NCBI GenBank assembly: GCA_044221555.1
Contig: JBGAOY010000020.1
Location: 1-64,000, forward strand
Length of the DNA: 64,000 nt
Source: JAEUJM01 sp044221555
GTDB lineage: Bacteria > Actinomycetota > Acidimicrobiia > Acidimicrobiales > DATDAH01
Direction: 5' to 3'
Shown: piece after piece, positions 25,088 to 32,980 of the stretch
Layout of the letters: each line of letters starts with the position of its first letter
Numbering within the stretch: position 1 is the stretch's first letter
Made by a program: the position numbers and the translations under genes
Notes under the pieces: generated by a model
Told to the model about the DNA's origin: nothing
Databases searched by the model: none
The model's input: only the letters and a program-made list of their open reading frames with translations

Positions 25088-25594
25088 TCAGTCGTCGAGC
25101 AGCACGAGGGCGAGGTCCCAGACGATGTCGCCTCGGGCGCGGAAGAGCTTCGGCACGGGCACGCCCACCGCCCGGGGGTTCACCGACGTCCGACCCTCCA
25201 CGTGCAGGCGATCGCCGTCGATGCGACCGCTGGTCCCGAGGCCGTCGGTGCTGTGCGACTCGCCCCGCATGGTGACGTCGACGACGAAGCCGAACTCGTC
25301 GTGGTCGTGGCCCTTGGTGCGGGCCACATCACGGATCGTGCCCCGGATGGGGATCTGGTCGCCCCCCGACAGCAGCGACCGGCTCACCTTGGTGAGCGGC
25401 CCGGTGTCGAGATCGGCGAGCGCCAGGGCGAAGTCGCCCCGGATGGGAACCCGCATGTCGGGCCGACCGTCGTCACCCAACGTGAGGTCGAACTCACCCG
25501 ACAGCCCTCGTACCGTGATGCCGAGTCCCGGGATGCCGGGGCGGAAGGTCACCCGCGCCGACGCCCGCTCGGTGTCGATCCGCCAGCGCGCCAT
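25088..25594 (-). CDS. YceI-like lipocalin-fold protein
   Basis: 168 residues. WRIDTERASARVTFRPGIPGLGITVRGLSGEFDLTL has the YceI N-terminal strand pattern (W.ID...S...F) and the rest alternates strands as in an isoprenoid-binding lipocalin-like barrel. No signal peptide, so this member is probably cytoplasmic. YceI proteins bind long-chain polyprenoids; binding here is inference. It lies 119 bases downstream of the penicillin-acylase-type gene, with a strong hairpin between them. Confidence 0.7.
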   Translation of the reverse strand: MARWRIDTERASARVTFRPGIPGLGITVRGLSGEFDLTLGDDGRPDMRVPIRGDFALALADLDTGPLTKVSRSLLSGGDQIPIRGTIRDVARTKGHDHDEFGFVVDVTMRGESHSTDGLGTSGRIDGDRLHVEGRTSVNPRAVGVPVPKLFRARGDIVWDLALVLLDD

Positions 25595-25653
25595 TGGCGT
25601 GACCGTAGGGCACCCGGGCCGGCGGCGGGGGACGAACCGGCCACCGTGCCCTT

Positions 25654-25697
25654 CTGGCGCCCGATCCGGCGGTCAGGGCGACATGATCGGGCGCCAG
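25654..25697 (-). terminator. Strong hairpin between acylase and YceI-like genes
   Basis: CTGGCGCCCGATC (25654-25666) and its exact complement (25685-25697) enclose an 18-base loop. It lies 16 bases past the acylase stop on the minus strand, so it probably ends the acylase transcript or attenuates read-through into the YceI-like gene. Confidence 0.6.
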
Positions 25698-25713
25698 TTC
25701 GAGGGGTGAGTGG

Positions 25714-28065
25714 TCAGCCCGAGGCCAGGTGCACGGTGGTGGCGAGGGCGGCGACGATGTCGGCCTCGCGGAACCGCAGTGGGCGCAGCGCCTTCGCGGC
25801 GTAGGCGACGGCGCCGGCCGCGTGCTCGGGACGGCGGTCGTCGCCGGTCTGGCCGTAGGCGAGCAGACCGACGGCCTCGGGACCGTCGTCGGTGAGCTCG
25901 ACCGCCATGACGAAGCTGACGCCGTAGTCGCACTGGTAGCCACCCGGCGCGAGGCCGGTGCGGTCGCGGCCGGGCAGGGCCAGGGGCTTGGGGGGCACCG
26001 GCTCGAGCGACATCGAGGCCAGGGCACCCCACGGGCTGAGCACGTTCATCATCCCCTCGACCTCGCCGCCGCCGTGCACCGGCACCCGGGTGTCGCCCCG
26101 CACCACCCACTGCACGTCGCCGAGGGGGGCGTCGAGGGCGACGCCGGCGGCGTCGAGGACCCGCACCGCGTGGCCGGCGGCTCGGGCCACCGGATCGTCG
26201 TCGCCCCCGGCGCCACCGGCCGGCGCCGGGGCCAGCCCCCGCGGGGTGGCCACCGGGTCGGCAGGGTCGAACGGCTCCGCGAACAGGGGGCCGGCGTCCA
26301 GCCGGTCGGCCATGGTGAACGTGCCCAGTAGCTCGCGCCACAGCGCCGCGCCCCGTGAGGCGAGGTCGTAACGTCGATCCCAGTGCTCGAGCACGTCGGC
26401 CACCCGTCCGAGGTCGGCGGCATGGCCCTCGACCACCACCGTCCCCGCGTCCCGGCAGCGGTCGATCACCTCGTCGACCAGCAACTCGGCACTGAGGCTC
26501 TCGTTGGCGAACAGCGTGGCGACCAGGTCGTCACGCGTGACCTGGCCGCGAGCGGCCAGCCGCTCGGCCAGCGCCAGGTTCTGGCGGGTGCGCAGGGTTC
26601 GGGGCGTGCCCTCGAGGCCGTGGAAGGGCGAGTGGCCCTCGAGCGGTTGGGCCGCGGTGGTGAGCCAGTGCGAGTCGTTGGCGTTCACGAGCGCGTCGCG
26701 CCGCTCGACCTGGGGCAGCGCGCTGAAGGGCTCGAGCCCGGGGGCCCGGGCGTCGGGATGGTCGAGCCACTCGTCGTCGGGCTCGCTGCCGTCGAGCAGG
26801 GCCACCCGGTTCTCGTAGAGCAGGGCCGCGACCAGGTCGTCGCGGATGCGGGCCACGAAGCGCTGCTGGGCGCCGGGGCTCAGCCGCGGGGTGGCCGATG
26901 CGTCGATGTACCACGACCGGCCCGACCGGTCGGCCGCCAGCGTGTTCACCCACGGGATCCCCTGCACCCGCGCGTACACCCCCTGGAACCGGTCGAGGTC
27001 GGTGGCCTGGCCCATGCCCACGAACTGCTCGACGACGGAGGTGTTGGACAGGTTGGCGTCGCGGTAGCAGTAGGCGGTCTCGAGGCCCCACCCCACCAGG
27101 GGCAGGTTGAGCATGGGCCCGTGGTGCGTGTCCCAGAGGGTGCGTGACACCTCCGAGATGGCGCCGTCGTCGCCCCGCACCAGGACGGTGTGGGTACGCG
27201 GGGTCATGGCCCGCTCGCCGTCGCCGAACCGGTAGCGGGTGGGGTCGCCCGGCACGAGGTCGAGTTGGTACACGGTGAAGCGGTGGCCACACGAGAAGGT
27301 GTGCGCCCACGCCAGTCCCTCGTTGAACCCCATCTGCACCCCGGGCGTGCCGAGCAGCGACACCCCGTACACGTCGAGCTGGCCCGGGATCGTGAGGTGG
27401 CACTCCCAGAACCGGGCCTCGCCGTGCCAGGGGAAGTGGGGATTGGCCAGCACCATGCCGTGGCCGGACGCGCTCACGTCACCCCCGACCGCCCACCCGT
27501 TGCTGGCGCCCTCGCCCGCCGCGCCGCCGCCGAGGGCCTCGACCGGAGAGGGCGGCACGGGGCCATCGGCCCCCGGCGCCTCGGCCCGACCGATCACCTG
27601 GACGAGGTTGCGGCCGCTCGCCATCAACGACACGTCCACCATGTGGGCGTAGAACTCCAACTCGGTGACCGGGCGGATCCAGGGCGCACCGGCGCACCAG
27701 GCGGGCAGGGTGCGGTCGCGGTGGGCCTCGTCGACGGCCCGGTTGTACCCCGCCACGTAGCCGGCGATGAGGTCCCGGCGATCGGGCGTCTGCGCGGCAC
27801 GGAACGCCTCGGCCCGGCCGACCACGTCGAGAGCCAGGTAGCCGAAGTCGCTGGCCAGGTGCGCCCCCTGGGGGCCGGGCCCGAAGTGCCGGGCGCGCTC
27901 GCTGCGCACCTTCAGCAACTGGTCGGCGATGGCCGGCAACTGGTCGCGCCCGCAGGCCCAACCCTGGCCGAACCCGAGGCCGCCCCAGTCCGCCGCCCGC
28001 ACGTGGGGCACGCCGTCGTTCGTGTACCGGACCTCCGCCTGGAAGCCCCCCGCCTCGTCGTCCAT
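25714..28065 (-). CDS. Penicillin acylase family Ntn hydrolase
   Basis: 783 residues from ATG 28065. The N-terminal alpha region (VRYTNDGVPHVRAADWGGLGFGQGWACGRDQL) precedes GEGASNGWAVGG, where Ser188 should become the new N-terminus and nucleophile after self-cleavage. HGMVLANPHFPW, TVYQLDL, RTLWDTHHGPML and VNANDSHWLTTAAQP match the beta subunit. Family members cleave amides of penicillins, aculeacin or acyl-homoserine lactones; the substrate is unknown. Most are exported, but no signal peptide is visible here, unless the start lies further upstream, where the sequence is not signal-like. It follows hipA by 47 bases, on the same strand. Confidence 0.87.
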   Translation of the reverse strand: MDDEAGGFQAEVRYTNDGVPHVRAADWGGLGFGQGWACGRDQLPAIADQLLKVRSERARHFGPGPQGAHLASDFGYLALDVVGRAEAFRAAQTPDRRDLIAGYVAGYNRAVDEAHRDRTLPAWCAGAPWIRPVTELEFYAHMVDVSLMASGRNLVQVIGRAEAPGADGPVPPSPVEALGGGAAGEGASNGWAVGGDVSASGHGMVLANPHFPWHGEARFWECHLTIPGQLDVYGVSLLGTPGVQMGFNEGLAWAHTFSCGHRFTVYQLDLVPGDPTRYRFGDGERAMTPRTHTVLVRGDDGAISEVSRTLWDTHHGPMLNLPLVGWGLETAYCYRDANLSNTSVVEQFVGMGQATDLDRFQGVYARVQGIPWVNTLAADRSGRSWYIDASATPRLSPGAQQRFVARIRDDLVAALLYENRVALLDGSEPDDEWLDHPDARAPGLEPFSALPQVERRDALVNANDSHWLTTAAQPLEGHSPFHGLEGTPRTLRTRQNLALAERLAARGQVTRDDLVATLFANESLSAELLVDEVIDRCRDAGTVVVEGHAADLGRVADVLEHWDRRYDLASRGAALWRELLGTFTMADRLDAGPLFAEPFDPADPVATPRGLAPAPAGGAGGDDDPVARAAGHAVRVLDAAGVALDAPLGDVQWVVRGDTRVPVHGGGEVEGMMNVLSPWGALASMSLEPVPPKPLALPGRDRTGLAPGGYQCDYGVSFVMAVELTDDGPEAVGLLAYGQTGDDRRPEHAAGAVAYAAKALRPLRFREADIVAALATTVHLASG

Positions 28066-28112
28066 CCGGCCAACGTACGCGAGCGCGGTCCGGAGGTCGG
28101 TCAGGAGGTCGG

Positions 28113-29336
28113 TCAGGAGCCGGCGGCGAGCCGCCGGCGGTACCGGAGCTCCTTCCTGAGATCGCGGGTCACCCGTTCTCCGAACGGCAGGGCGCCAGCG
28201 GCGATCTGCTCGTCGAGGGGCACCAACCGCTGCAGCAGGCCGTCGAGCACCCGTTCCGCGGCCCGGTCCGGAAGGCCCACCGATCGGGCGAAGTCCAGCA
28301 GATGTCGGCGACCGAGCCCACGCGTTCGGCCCCCCATCGACAGCGCCAGGCTGGTGTCGCCGTACGGCACCGTGGAGGGAAGGTCGTACGCAGGAGCGAC
28401 TCTCCACTCGCCGTCGACCGTCGCCAGGATCGACAGGTTCTTCGCGTGGATGTCGCCGTTGCCCGTGAGCCAGCCGTAGCAGAGCTGTTGATACAGCGAG
28501 CGCAGGGCGACCGGCCTCGCCGCGCATCGCTCGGACAGCGCGGCGACGACCTCCTCGCTCGTGAGGTTGTACTTGTCGGCCGGCCACCGTCCGAGCACCT
28601 GACAGCCGTCCTCGCAGGCAAGGGCCATCGTCTCGCCGCCGGGTTGCGCGATCCGGTCGAATCGACGGACCAACAGCCCGGGGCGGCCATCCGCATCGTG
28701 AACGACCGTCGCGTCGGCAGCGGGGATCTGCGATGCCCGGGCGAGGCCCAGGAAATACCGCTCGTTCGCGACGACGTGGGGGAACTCGGGAGGGTCGACC
28801 TTCAGGAGGAACCGCTCACCCGCCCGGTCGATCGGCACCGAGATCATGCGGGCCGACACCTTGTCCTGCACGCCGGGCAACCCGACCGGATCGACCACAC
28901 CGGAGTCGGCCATCACGTCCGCGAATCGAACCTCCGACCACGCGTCCGTCACCTGGAGCACCGGCGCGGCACGCGCGGGCTCGAGCCCGGCGACGACGAT
29001 CTGAACGTCGCCGATCACGTCGCTCCCCACGGCGAGCAACAGCGAGAGCTCGTCGTCGGCCGAGGTCTTCACGGCGCGACGCAGGCCCGAGAGCCGTCTG
29101 CCTTCAGGGAGGAGGCCGGCGAAGAACGGCGCAACCGCGCCGCCATGGGTACGGACCGCGACATCGGCGAGCGGCAGGGTCGTGGCCACCGGTGGACCCC
29201 CCGCGGCCAGATAGGTGGGGGTGTACGCGAATTCGATCTCAGCATCGACCCGGCGGATCGTCGCGGCGAGCACTCCCGCCTTGTACACCTGCGCCTCCCG
29301 CACACCGGTGAGATGGGCGAGATCACCGGGCTTCAT
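28113..29336 (-). CDS. hipA: HipA-family serine/threonine kinase toxin
   Basis: 407 residues. VYKAGVLAATIRR and FFAGLLPEGRRL belong to the N-subdomain. GLPGVQDKVSARM (about 152-164) is the nucleotide loop, YGWLTGNGDIHAKNLSIL holds the catalytic Asp295 and Asn300, and APAYDLPST the metal-binding Asp318. E. coli HipA inactivates itself by phosphorylating Ser150 of its S-[IV]-A-G-A-Q-E-K loop; the aligned residue here is Gly152, so that brake may be absent. Known members phosphorylate glutamyl-tRNA synthetase; the target here is unknown. Its ATG overlaps the hipB stop (ATGA). Confidence 0.9.
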   Translation of the reverse strand: MKPGDLAHLTGVREAQVYKAGVLAATIRRVDAEIEFAYTPTYLAAGGPPVATTLPLADVAVRTHGGAVAPFFAGLLPEGRRLSGLRRAVKTSADDELSLLLAVGSDVIGDVQIVVAGLEPARAAPVLQVTDAWSEVRFADVMADSGVVDPVGLPGVQDKVSARMISVPIDRAGERFLLKVDPPEFPHVVANERYFLGLARASQIPAADATVVHDADGRPGLLVRRFDRIAQPGGETMALACEDGCQVLGRWPADKYNLTSEEVVAALSERCAARPVALRSLYQQLCYGWLTGNGDIHAKNLSILATVDGEWRVAPAYDLPSTVPYGDTSLALSMGGRTRGLGRRHLLDFARSVGLPDRAAERVLDGLLQRLVPLDEQIAAGALPFGERVTRDLRKELRYRRRLAAGS

Positions 29337-29554
29337 CGCGTGGTCCTGACACGCGCCGCCAACTCGAGGCCCAGTGCATCCAACACATCGACGAGCTTGT
29401 CCACGCGCACGCTGGCCTTGCCGCTCTCGAGGGATCGGACGAATCTGGGTGAGCACCCGGCCAGGTCGGCCAGGTCGTCCTGGGTGAGCCGTAGCTGGGT
29501 ACGTCGCTCGCGCACCTCGGCGCCCAAGGTGTGCATGCGGTCGTCGCTCGACAC
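29333..29554 (-). CDS. hipB: HipB-like antitoxin, Xre-family helix-turn-helix
   Basis: 73 residues from the GTG at 29554, chosen because a near-perfect AAGGAGGTGAT site ends 3 bases upstream. An ATG 24 bases earlier would lie beyond that site. LGAEVRERRTQLRLTQDDLADLAGCSPRFVRSLESGKASVRVDKLVDVLDALGLEL is a complete Xre helix-turn-helix. It should neutralise HipA and repress the operon by binding the palindromes upstream. The stop overlaps the hipA ATG, the normal antitoxin-first order. Confidence 0.9.
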   Translation of the reverse strand: MSSDDRMHTLGAEVRERRTQLRLTQDDLADLAGCSPRFVRSLESGKASVRVDKLVDVLDALGLELAARVRTTR

Positions 29555-29572
29555 GGCATCACCTCCTTCCAC

Positions 29573-29588
29573 CGGCACGATCGTGCCG
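29573..29588 (-). promoter_or_regulatory. hip operator 1
   Basis: Perfect 16-base palindrome CGGCACGATCGTGCCG, 19 bases before the hipB start. It would sit just downstream of the start of transcription from the TAGATT element at 29597-29602. Confidence 0.72.
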
Positions 29589-29596
29589 TTCCGGAG

Positions 29597-29602
29597 AATC
29601 TA
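29597..29602 (-). promoter_or_regulatory. hipBA -10 element (TAGATT)
   Basis: On the minus strand TAGATT lies between operators 1 and 2. Repressor on either palindrome would block polymerase. No clear -35 hexamer is seen. Confidence 0.45.
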
Positions 29603-29631
29603 CCGCGCCGGGTGCCCACTTCGGCGACGAT

Positions 29632-29649
29632 CCGGCACGATCATGCCGG
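29632..29649 (-). promoter_or_regulatory. hip operator 2
   Basis: CCGGCACGATCATGCCGG, the same palindrome with one mismatched pair. Its centre is 60 bases from operator 1. Confidence 0.7.
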
Positions 29650-29692
29650 ATCGCTCGCCTGATCTCGCACCAACGGCGCACGCTGGACTCAT

Positions 29693-29710
29693 CCGGCACG
29701 ATCGTGCCGG
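29693..29710 (-). promoter_or_regulatory. hip operator 3
   Basis: Perfect 18-base palindrome CCGGCACGATCGTGCCGG, centred 61 bases from operator 2 and 18 bases from the end of the neighbouring membrane-protein gene. Confidence 0.7.
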
Positions 29711-29728
29711 ACTATATGCCCCCGTTGG

Positions 29729-30121
29729 TCAGCGGGCGTCGTTGCGACCCGCCAGCGTCTTCTTGAACACCACCAGGGGCAGCAGCAACTGGGCCGCGAG
29801 GGCGACGGCCCACACGATCACCGGACCGAGCACCCAGCCCAGGGCGCCGTCCACGGTGAGGCCGTCGGTGACCACCCCCGTCACCGCGAAGCTGACGACG
29901 GTGGCGATCAGGGCGCTGCTGCCGAGCAGCGCCGGCGCCTGCTTGATCGCCATCTGCCGCAGCAGCGGCTGGATCAGCAGGTCGACGACCGCGAACACGA
30001 ACACCGCGACGACGAAGCCGAGGGGGTCGAGGTGGATGTCGTCGAGGATCAGCGAGGCCACGATCAGGCCCAGGGCGTCGGCGAGCAGGGCGATGGTGGC
30101 GGAGGCGATCAGGCGGAGCAC
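29729..30121 (-). CDS. Small four-helix membrane protein, phage-holin-4_2-like (PF04020)
   Basis: 130 residues from GTG 30121. Four hydrophobic segments are evident: IASATIALLADALGLIVASLIL, GFVVAVFVFAVVDLLIQPLL, ALIATVVSFAVTGVV and VLGPVIVWAVALAAQLLLPLVVF. The pattern and size match the PF04020 family, common in actinobacteria and not usually phage-borne. Function unknown. The start is supported by TACGGT 6 bases upstream. It is divergent from the META lipoprotein gene with overlapping promoter regions. Confidence 0.72.
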   Translation of the reverse strand: MLRLIASATIALLADALGLIVASLILDDIHLDPLGFVVAVFVFAVVDLLIQPLLRQMAIKQAPALLGSSALIATVVSFAVTGVVTDGLTVDGALGWVLGPVIVWAVALAAQLLLPLVVFKKTLAGRNDAR

Positions 30122-30127
30122 GATGCG

Positions 30128-30133
30128 ACCGTA
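30128..30133 (-). promoter_or_regulatory. -10 element (TACGGT), leaderless start
   Basis: On the minus strand TACGGT is followed by 6 bases and the GTG at 30121. Confidence 0.45.
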
Positions 30134-30164
30134 GCCAGACCGCCCACCCCGTGTCACCGATCGG

Positions 30165-30170
30165 TACAGT
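30165..30170 (+). promoter_or_regulatory. -10 element (TACAGT) for the META lipoprotein
   Basis: TACAGT is followed by 8 bases and the GTG at 30179. It lies about 35 bases from the divergent TACGGT element. Confidence 0.42.
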
Positions 30171-30178
30171 CCGTGCCC

Positions 30179-31000
30179 GTGCGTAGAACGCTTGCCCTCG
30201 CCGCCCTCCTCGCCACCGTGGTGGCCCTCACCGCCGCCTGTGGCAGCGACGGCGAGGACGTGGCCTCCACCGGCGGCTCCGGTGCCACCTCCACCACGTC
30301 CGACGGGGACGGTGCGGGCGTCGAGGGCCCCGAGTGGGTGCTCGACGCGGCCGACAGCTCGATCGACGTGCCCGACGGCGCCGACATCACGCTCAGCGTG
30401 TCCGACGGCCAGGCCACCGGCGTCGCCGCGTGCAACTCGTACTTCGGCCCCTTCACCGTGGACGGCACCGCGCTCTCCGTCGGGCCGCTGGCGTCCACCG
30501 AGCGGGGGTGCGAGCCCGCCCTCATGGATGCCGAGTCGGCCTACACCTCGGCCCTCGAGGCCGCCGACACCATCGAGGTGGGCACCGACACCCTGGTCAT
30601 CACCGGCCCGGAGGAGTCCCGCCTGTCCTTCACCGCCCTCGACCGCGAGCAGGCACTCGTCGGCACCTGGGACGTGATCCAACTGGCCACGGCCGACGCG
30701 GTGACCGGCCCGATCGACGGCACCGAGCCCACCATCGAGTTCGTCGCCGACGGCACGCTGGCGGCCAGCGCCGGCTGCAACAGCGGCGCGGGCTCGTGGG
30801 AGCTCGACGGCGACCAGCTCACGATCGGGCAGCTGGCATCGACCAGCATGGCCTGCGAGGAGCCCGTGATGCAGCAGGAGGCCGACCTGTTCGCCGCCCT
30901 CGAGGCGTCGAAGCAGGTGCAGGTCACCGGCGACTCGCTGACCCTGCTGCGCGAGGACGGCACCATCACCGTGGTGGCCACCGCCGGCGGACAGGGCTGA
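30179..31000 (+). CDS. Lipoprotein with two META (HslJ-like) domains
   Basis: 273 residues. The signal peptide RRTLALAALLATVVALTAAC ends in a lipobox with Cys at 20, so the protein is anchored on the outer face of the membrane. After a Ser/Thr/Gly linker come two META domains: about 54-150 (WVLDAADSS ... ACNSYFGPFTVDGTALSVGPLASTERGCEPAL) and about 160-268 (LVGTWDVIQL ... AGCNSGAGSWELDGDQLTIGQLASTSMACEEPVM), each with the family CN..G and (G/A)C motifs. META proteins are linked to heat and novobiocin resistance in E. coli; the role here is unknown. Confidence 0.87.
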   Translation: MRRTLALAALLATVVALTAACGSDGEDVASTGGSGATSTTSDGDGAGVEGPEWVLDAADSSIDVPDGADITLSVSDGQATGVAACNSYFGPFTVDGTALSVGPLASTERGCEPALMDAESAYTSALEAADTIEVGTDTLVITGPEESRLSFTALDREQALVGTWDVIQLATADAVTGPIDGTEPTIEFVADGTLAASAGCNSGAGSWELDGDQLTIGQLASTSMACEEPVMQQEADLFAALEASKQVQVTGDSLTLLREDGTITVVATAGGQG

Positions 31001-31141
31001 TCCCCCGACATCGCCTCCCGGGCCGCCGGGTACCCCCCGAACGCACCCCTGCTGGCCGGGCACCCGGTGGCGCTGCCCCCGCCGCGACCGAGCCGGGTTG
31101 TCAAGCTGGACCCGAAGATGTCAGGACTGCCATCAGCTGAG

Positions 31142-31147
31142 TAGCGT
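31142..31147 (+). promoter_or_regulatory. -10 element (TAGCGT), leaderless start for TetR gene
   Basis: TAGCGT is followed by 6 bases and the GTG at 31154. Two TGTCA strings lie upstream (about 31099 and 31119), possibly part of an operator. Confidence 0.45.
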
Positions 31148-31153
31148 GGCCCC

Positions 31154-31780
31154 GTGGCCGAGATCGGCAAGCGCGCTGCCCAGCGGGCCGAGACCCGCGA
31201 GCGCCTCCAGCGCAGCGCGCTGGAGTTGTTCCGGCGCGACGGCTTCGACGCCACGAGCGTGGCCGAGATCGCGGCGGGGGCCGGCGTCACCGAGCGCACC
31301 TTCTTCCGCCACTTCCCCTCGAAGGAGGCGGTGCTCTTCCAGGACTACGAGAGCCGCCTGGAGTGGTTCAGCGCCGCGCTCGCCGTCCGCCCGCTCGACG
31401 AGCCCATCCTCGAGTCGGTCATGGTGGCGGTGGGGTCGTTCCCCGACGACCGCGAGATCCTCCACCAGGTGGCCGCCCTGCGCCACGGGGTGCTGAGCCC
31501 CGAGGCCATCGAGGCCCACCTGCGCCTCGTGCAGGGCGCCTTCGCCCACGAGCTCGAGGGCGCCATCCGCCAGAAGATGGAGCACACCCGCGCCAGGGAG
31601 GGGGCCGACACCACCGACGACCGCATCGAGCTCGTCTCGGTCGTCGTCGGCAACGTCATCGCCGGCGCCCTGCTCGGTGTGCTCGACGTCTGGACCCGCC
31701 GCGGCGGCGGCGACCCCGACGACATGGCGCTGCTCACCGGCGAGGCCTTCGCCCTCCTCGGCGACGTCCCCCTGCGCTGA
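31154..31780 (+). CDS. TetR family transcriptional regulator
   Basis: 208 residues. The N-terminal helix-turn-helix is clear: RERLQRSALELFRRDGFDATSVAEIAAGAGVTERTFFRHFPSKEAVLF (about 16-64). The C-terminal ligand-binding helices are not assignable to a known effector. It converges on the leftward ABC importer operon, 111 bases from its end, so it may control that operon or the divergent oxidoreductase; the palindrome at 35879-35898 is a candidate site. This link is inference. Confidence 0.9.
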   Translation: MAEIGKRAAQRAETRERLQRSALELFRRDGFDATSVAEIAAGAGVTERTFFRHFPSKEAVLFQDYESRLEWFSAALAVRPLDEPILESVMVAVGSFPDDREILHQVAALRHGVLSPEAIEAHLRLVQGAFAHELEGAIRQKMEHTRAREGADTTDDRIELVSVVVGNVIAGALLGVLDVWTRRGGGDPDDMALLTGEAFALLGDVPLR

Positions 31781-31891
31781 CGAGGCGGCGGCGCGGCGCG
31801 GTCGCCTCCGGAGAACCGCCAGAAGAACGGCCAAGGGACTCCTCGACGTCGTGGCGGGACGGCGGGGTCTGGGAGGTCCGTCGCTCGATGC

Positions 31892-32980
31892 TCAGGCGCC
31901 GGCCCGGGCGCGGCGGCGCAGGGCCGCCACCGCGGCGACGGCGACGAGCAGCAACGAGCCGTTGATGACGTCCTTCACCCAGGGGTCGATGCCGGCGAGG
32001 GTGAAGCCGCTCACGGTGAAGGCCACCAGCAGCACGCCCACGACGGTGCCCAGGGGGTTGAACCAGCGCCGGAAGGCGGTGGCGCCCAGGTAGGCGGCCG
32101 CCAGCGCCGGCAGCAGCAGGGCCGGGCCCACGGTGGGGTTGGCGCCCCCGTTGCGGGCCACCGCCACCACACCGGCGGCGCCGGCCAGCACGCCCGAGAG
32201 CACGAAGCTGAGGGTCACCTTGTGGGCCACGTCGATGCCCACGAGGCGGGCGGCCTCGCGGTTGGAGCCCACGGCGTAGAGGCGGCGACCCCACGGGGTC
32301 TGCTCGAGCAGGTACCAGAGCACCACGGTGGCCAGGCCCAGCACGATGAGCGGCCAGGGCCACGATCCGAGCGACGTGAACGCGCCGGGGAAGGTGCCCA
32401 GCACGCTCTCGCCCGCCGTGTACCAGGTGAGCACACCGATGAGCACGCTCGACACGGCCAGCGTGGTGACCAGCGAGCTGATGCCGCCACGGGCCACGAG
32501 CAGGCCGGTGCACAGGCCCACCAACGCCGCCACCCCGATGGCGAGCAGCACCGCCGGGCCCCAGCCGAGGCCGAAGCGGGTCATGCCCGCGGCGGCGACC
32601 ACCGACGAGAGCGCGGCCAGCGCGCCGACGGACAGGTCGAACTCGTTGCAGATGAGCGGGACCATCACGGCCAGGGCCACCAGCACCGGCACGGCCTGGT
32701 TGTTGAGCACGAACTTGACGTTGGTGACGGTGGCGAAGGTGTCGCTGGTGGCGGGCAGCACGGCGAAGGTGACGAGCACGCCGACCAGGGCCAGCAGCAG
32801 GGCGTAGCGCTCGAGGAGGTCGAGCGCGCCCGCTCGGGGCGCGGCGCCGACGTCCACCACGCCAGTGGCACCAGCTCCGGCACCGGTCCCGCCGCCATCC
32901 TCCACCACGTCGGCACCGTCGACAACCACATCGGGATCGCCGGCCGCGGTGGGCATCCCCGGCCCGGGATCGGCCCTCAC
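31892..32980 (-). CDS. Ribose-type ABC transporter permease
   Basis: 362 residues. After an acidic, Gly-rich cytoplasmic N-terminus of about 50 residues come eight to ten hydrophobic helices. NEFDLSVGALAALSSVV and TPWGRRLYAVGSNREAARLVGIDV are signatures of RbsC-type permeases (BPD_transp_2). It forms the channel of a sugar or related importer. The GTG start overlaps the ATPase stop (GTGA), so synthesis is coupled. It is the last gene of the operon binding protein-ATPase-permease. Confidence 0.9.
   Translation of the reverse strand: MRADPGPGMPTAAGDPDVVVDGADVVEDGGGTGAGAGATGVVDVGAAPRAGALDLLERYALLLALVGVLVTFAVLPATSDTFATVTNVKFVLNNQAVPVLVALAVMVPLICNEFDLSVGALAALSSVVAAAGMTRFGLGWGPAVLLAIGVAALVGLCTGLLVARGGISSLVTTLAVSSVLIGVLTWYTAGESVLGTFPGAFTSLGSWPWPLIVLGLATVVLWYLLEQTPWGRRLYAVGSNREAARLVGIDVAHKVTLSFVLSGVLAGAAGVVAVARNGGANPTVGPALLLPALAAAYLGATAFRRWFNPLGTVVGVLLVAFTVSGFTLAGIDPWVKDVINGSLLLVAVAAVAALRRRARAGA

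Noticed and set aside
28091..28114. Twelve-base direct repeat GGAGGTCGGTCA twice at the end of hipA
   Set aside because: It spans the hipA stop and short gap to the acylase gene. Too short and simple to be more than slippage.
29573..29710. hip palindromes as insertion-sequence ends
   Set aside because: Three near-identical palindromes at 60-base spacing next to an Xre gene fit operators. There is no transposase or target duplication.
31028..31067. CCGGGT/ACCCGG repeat after the META gene as terminator
   Set aside because: Six-base arms and a loop of more than 25 bases in GC-rich DNA are likely by chance.
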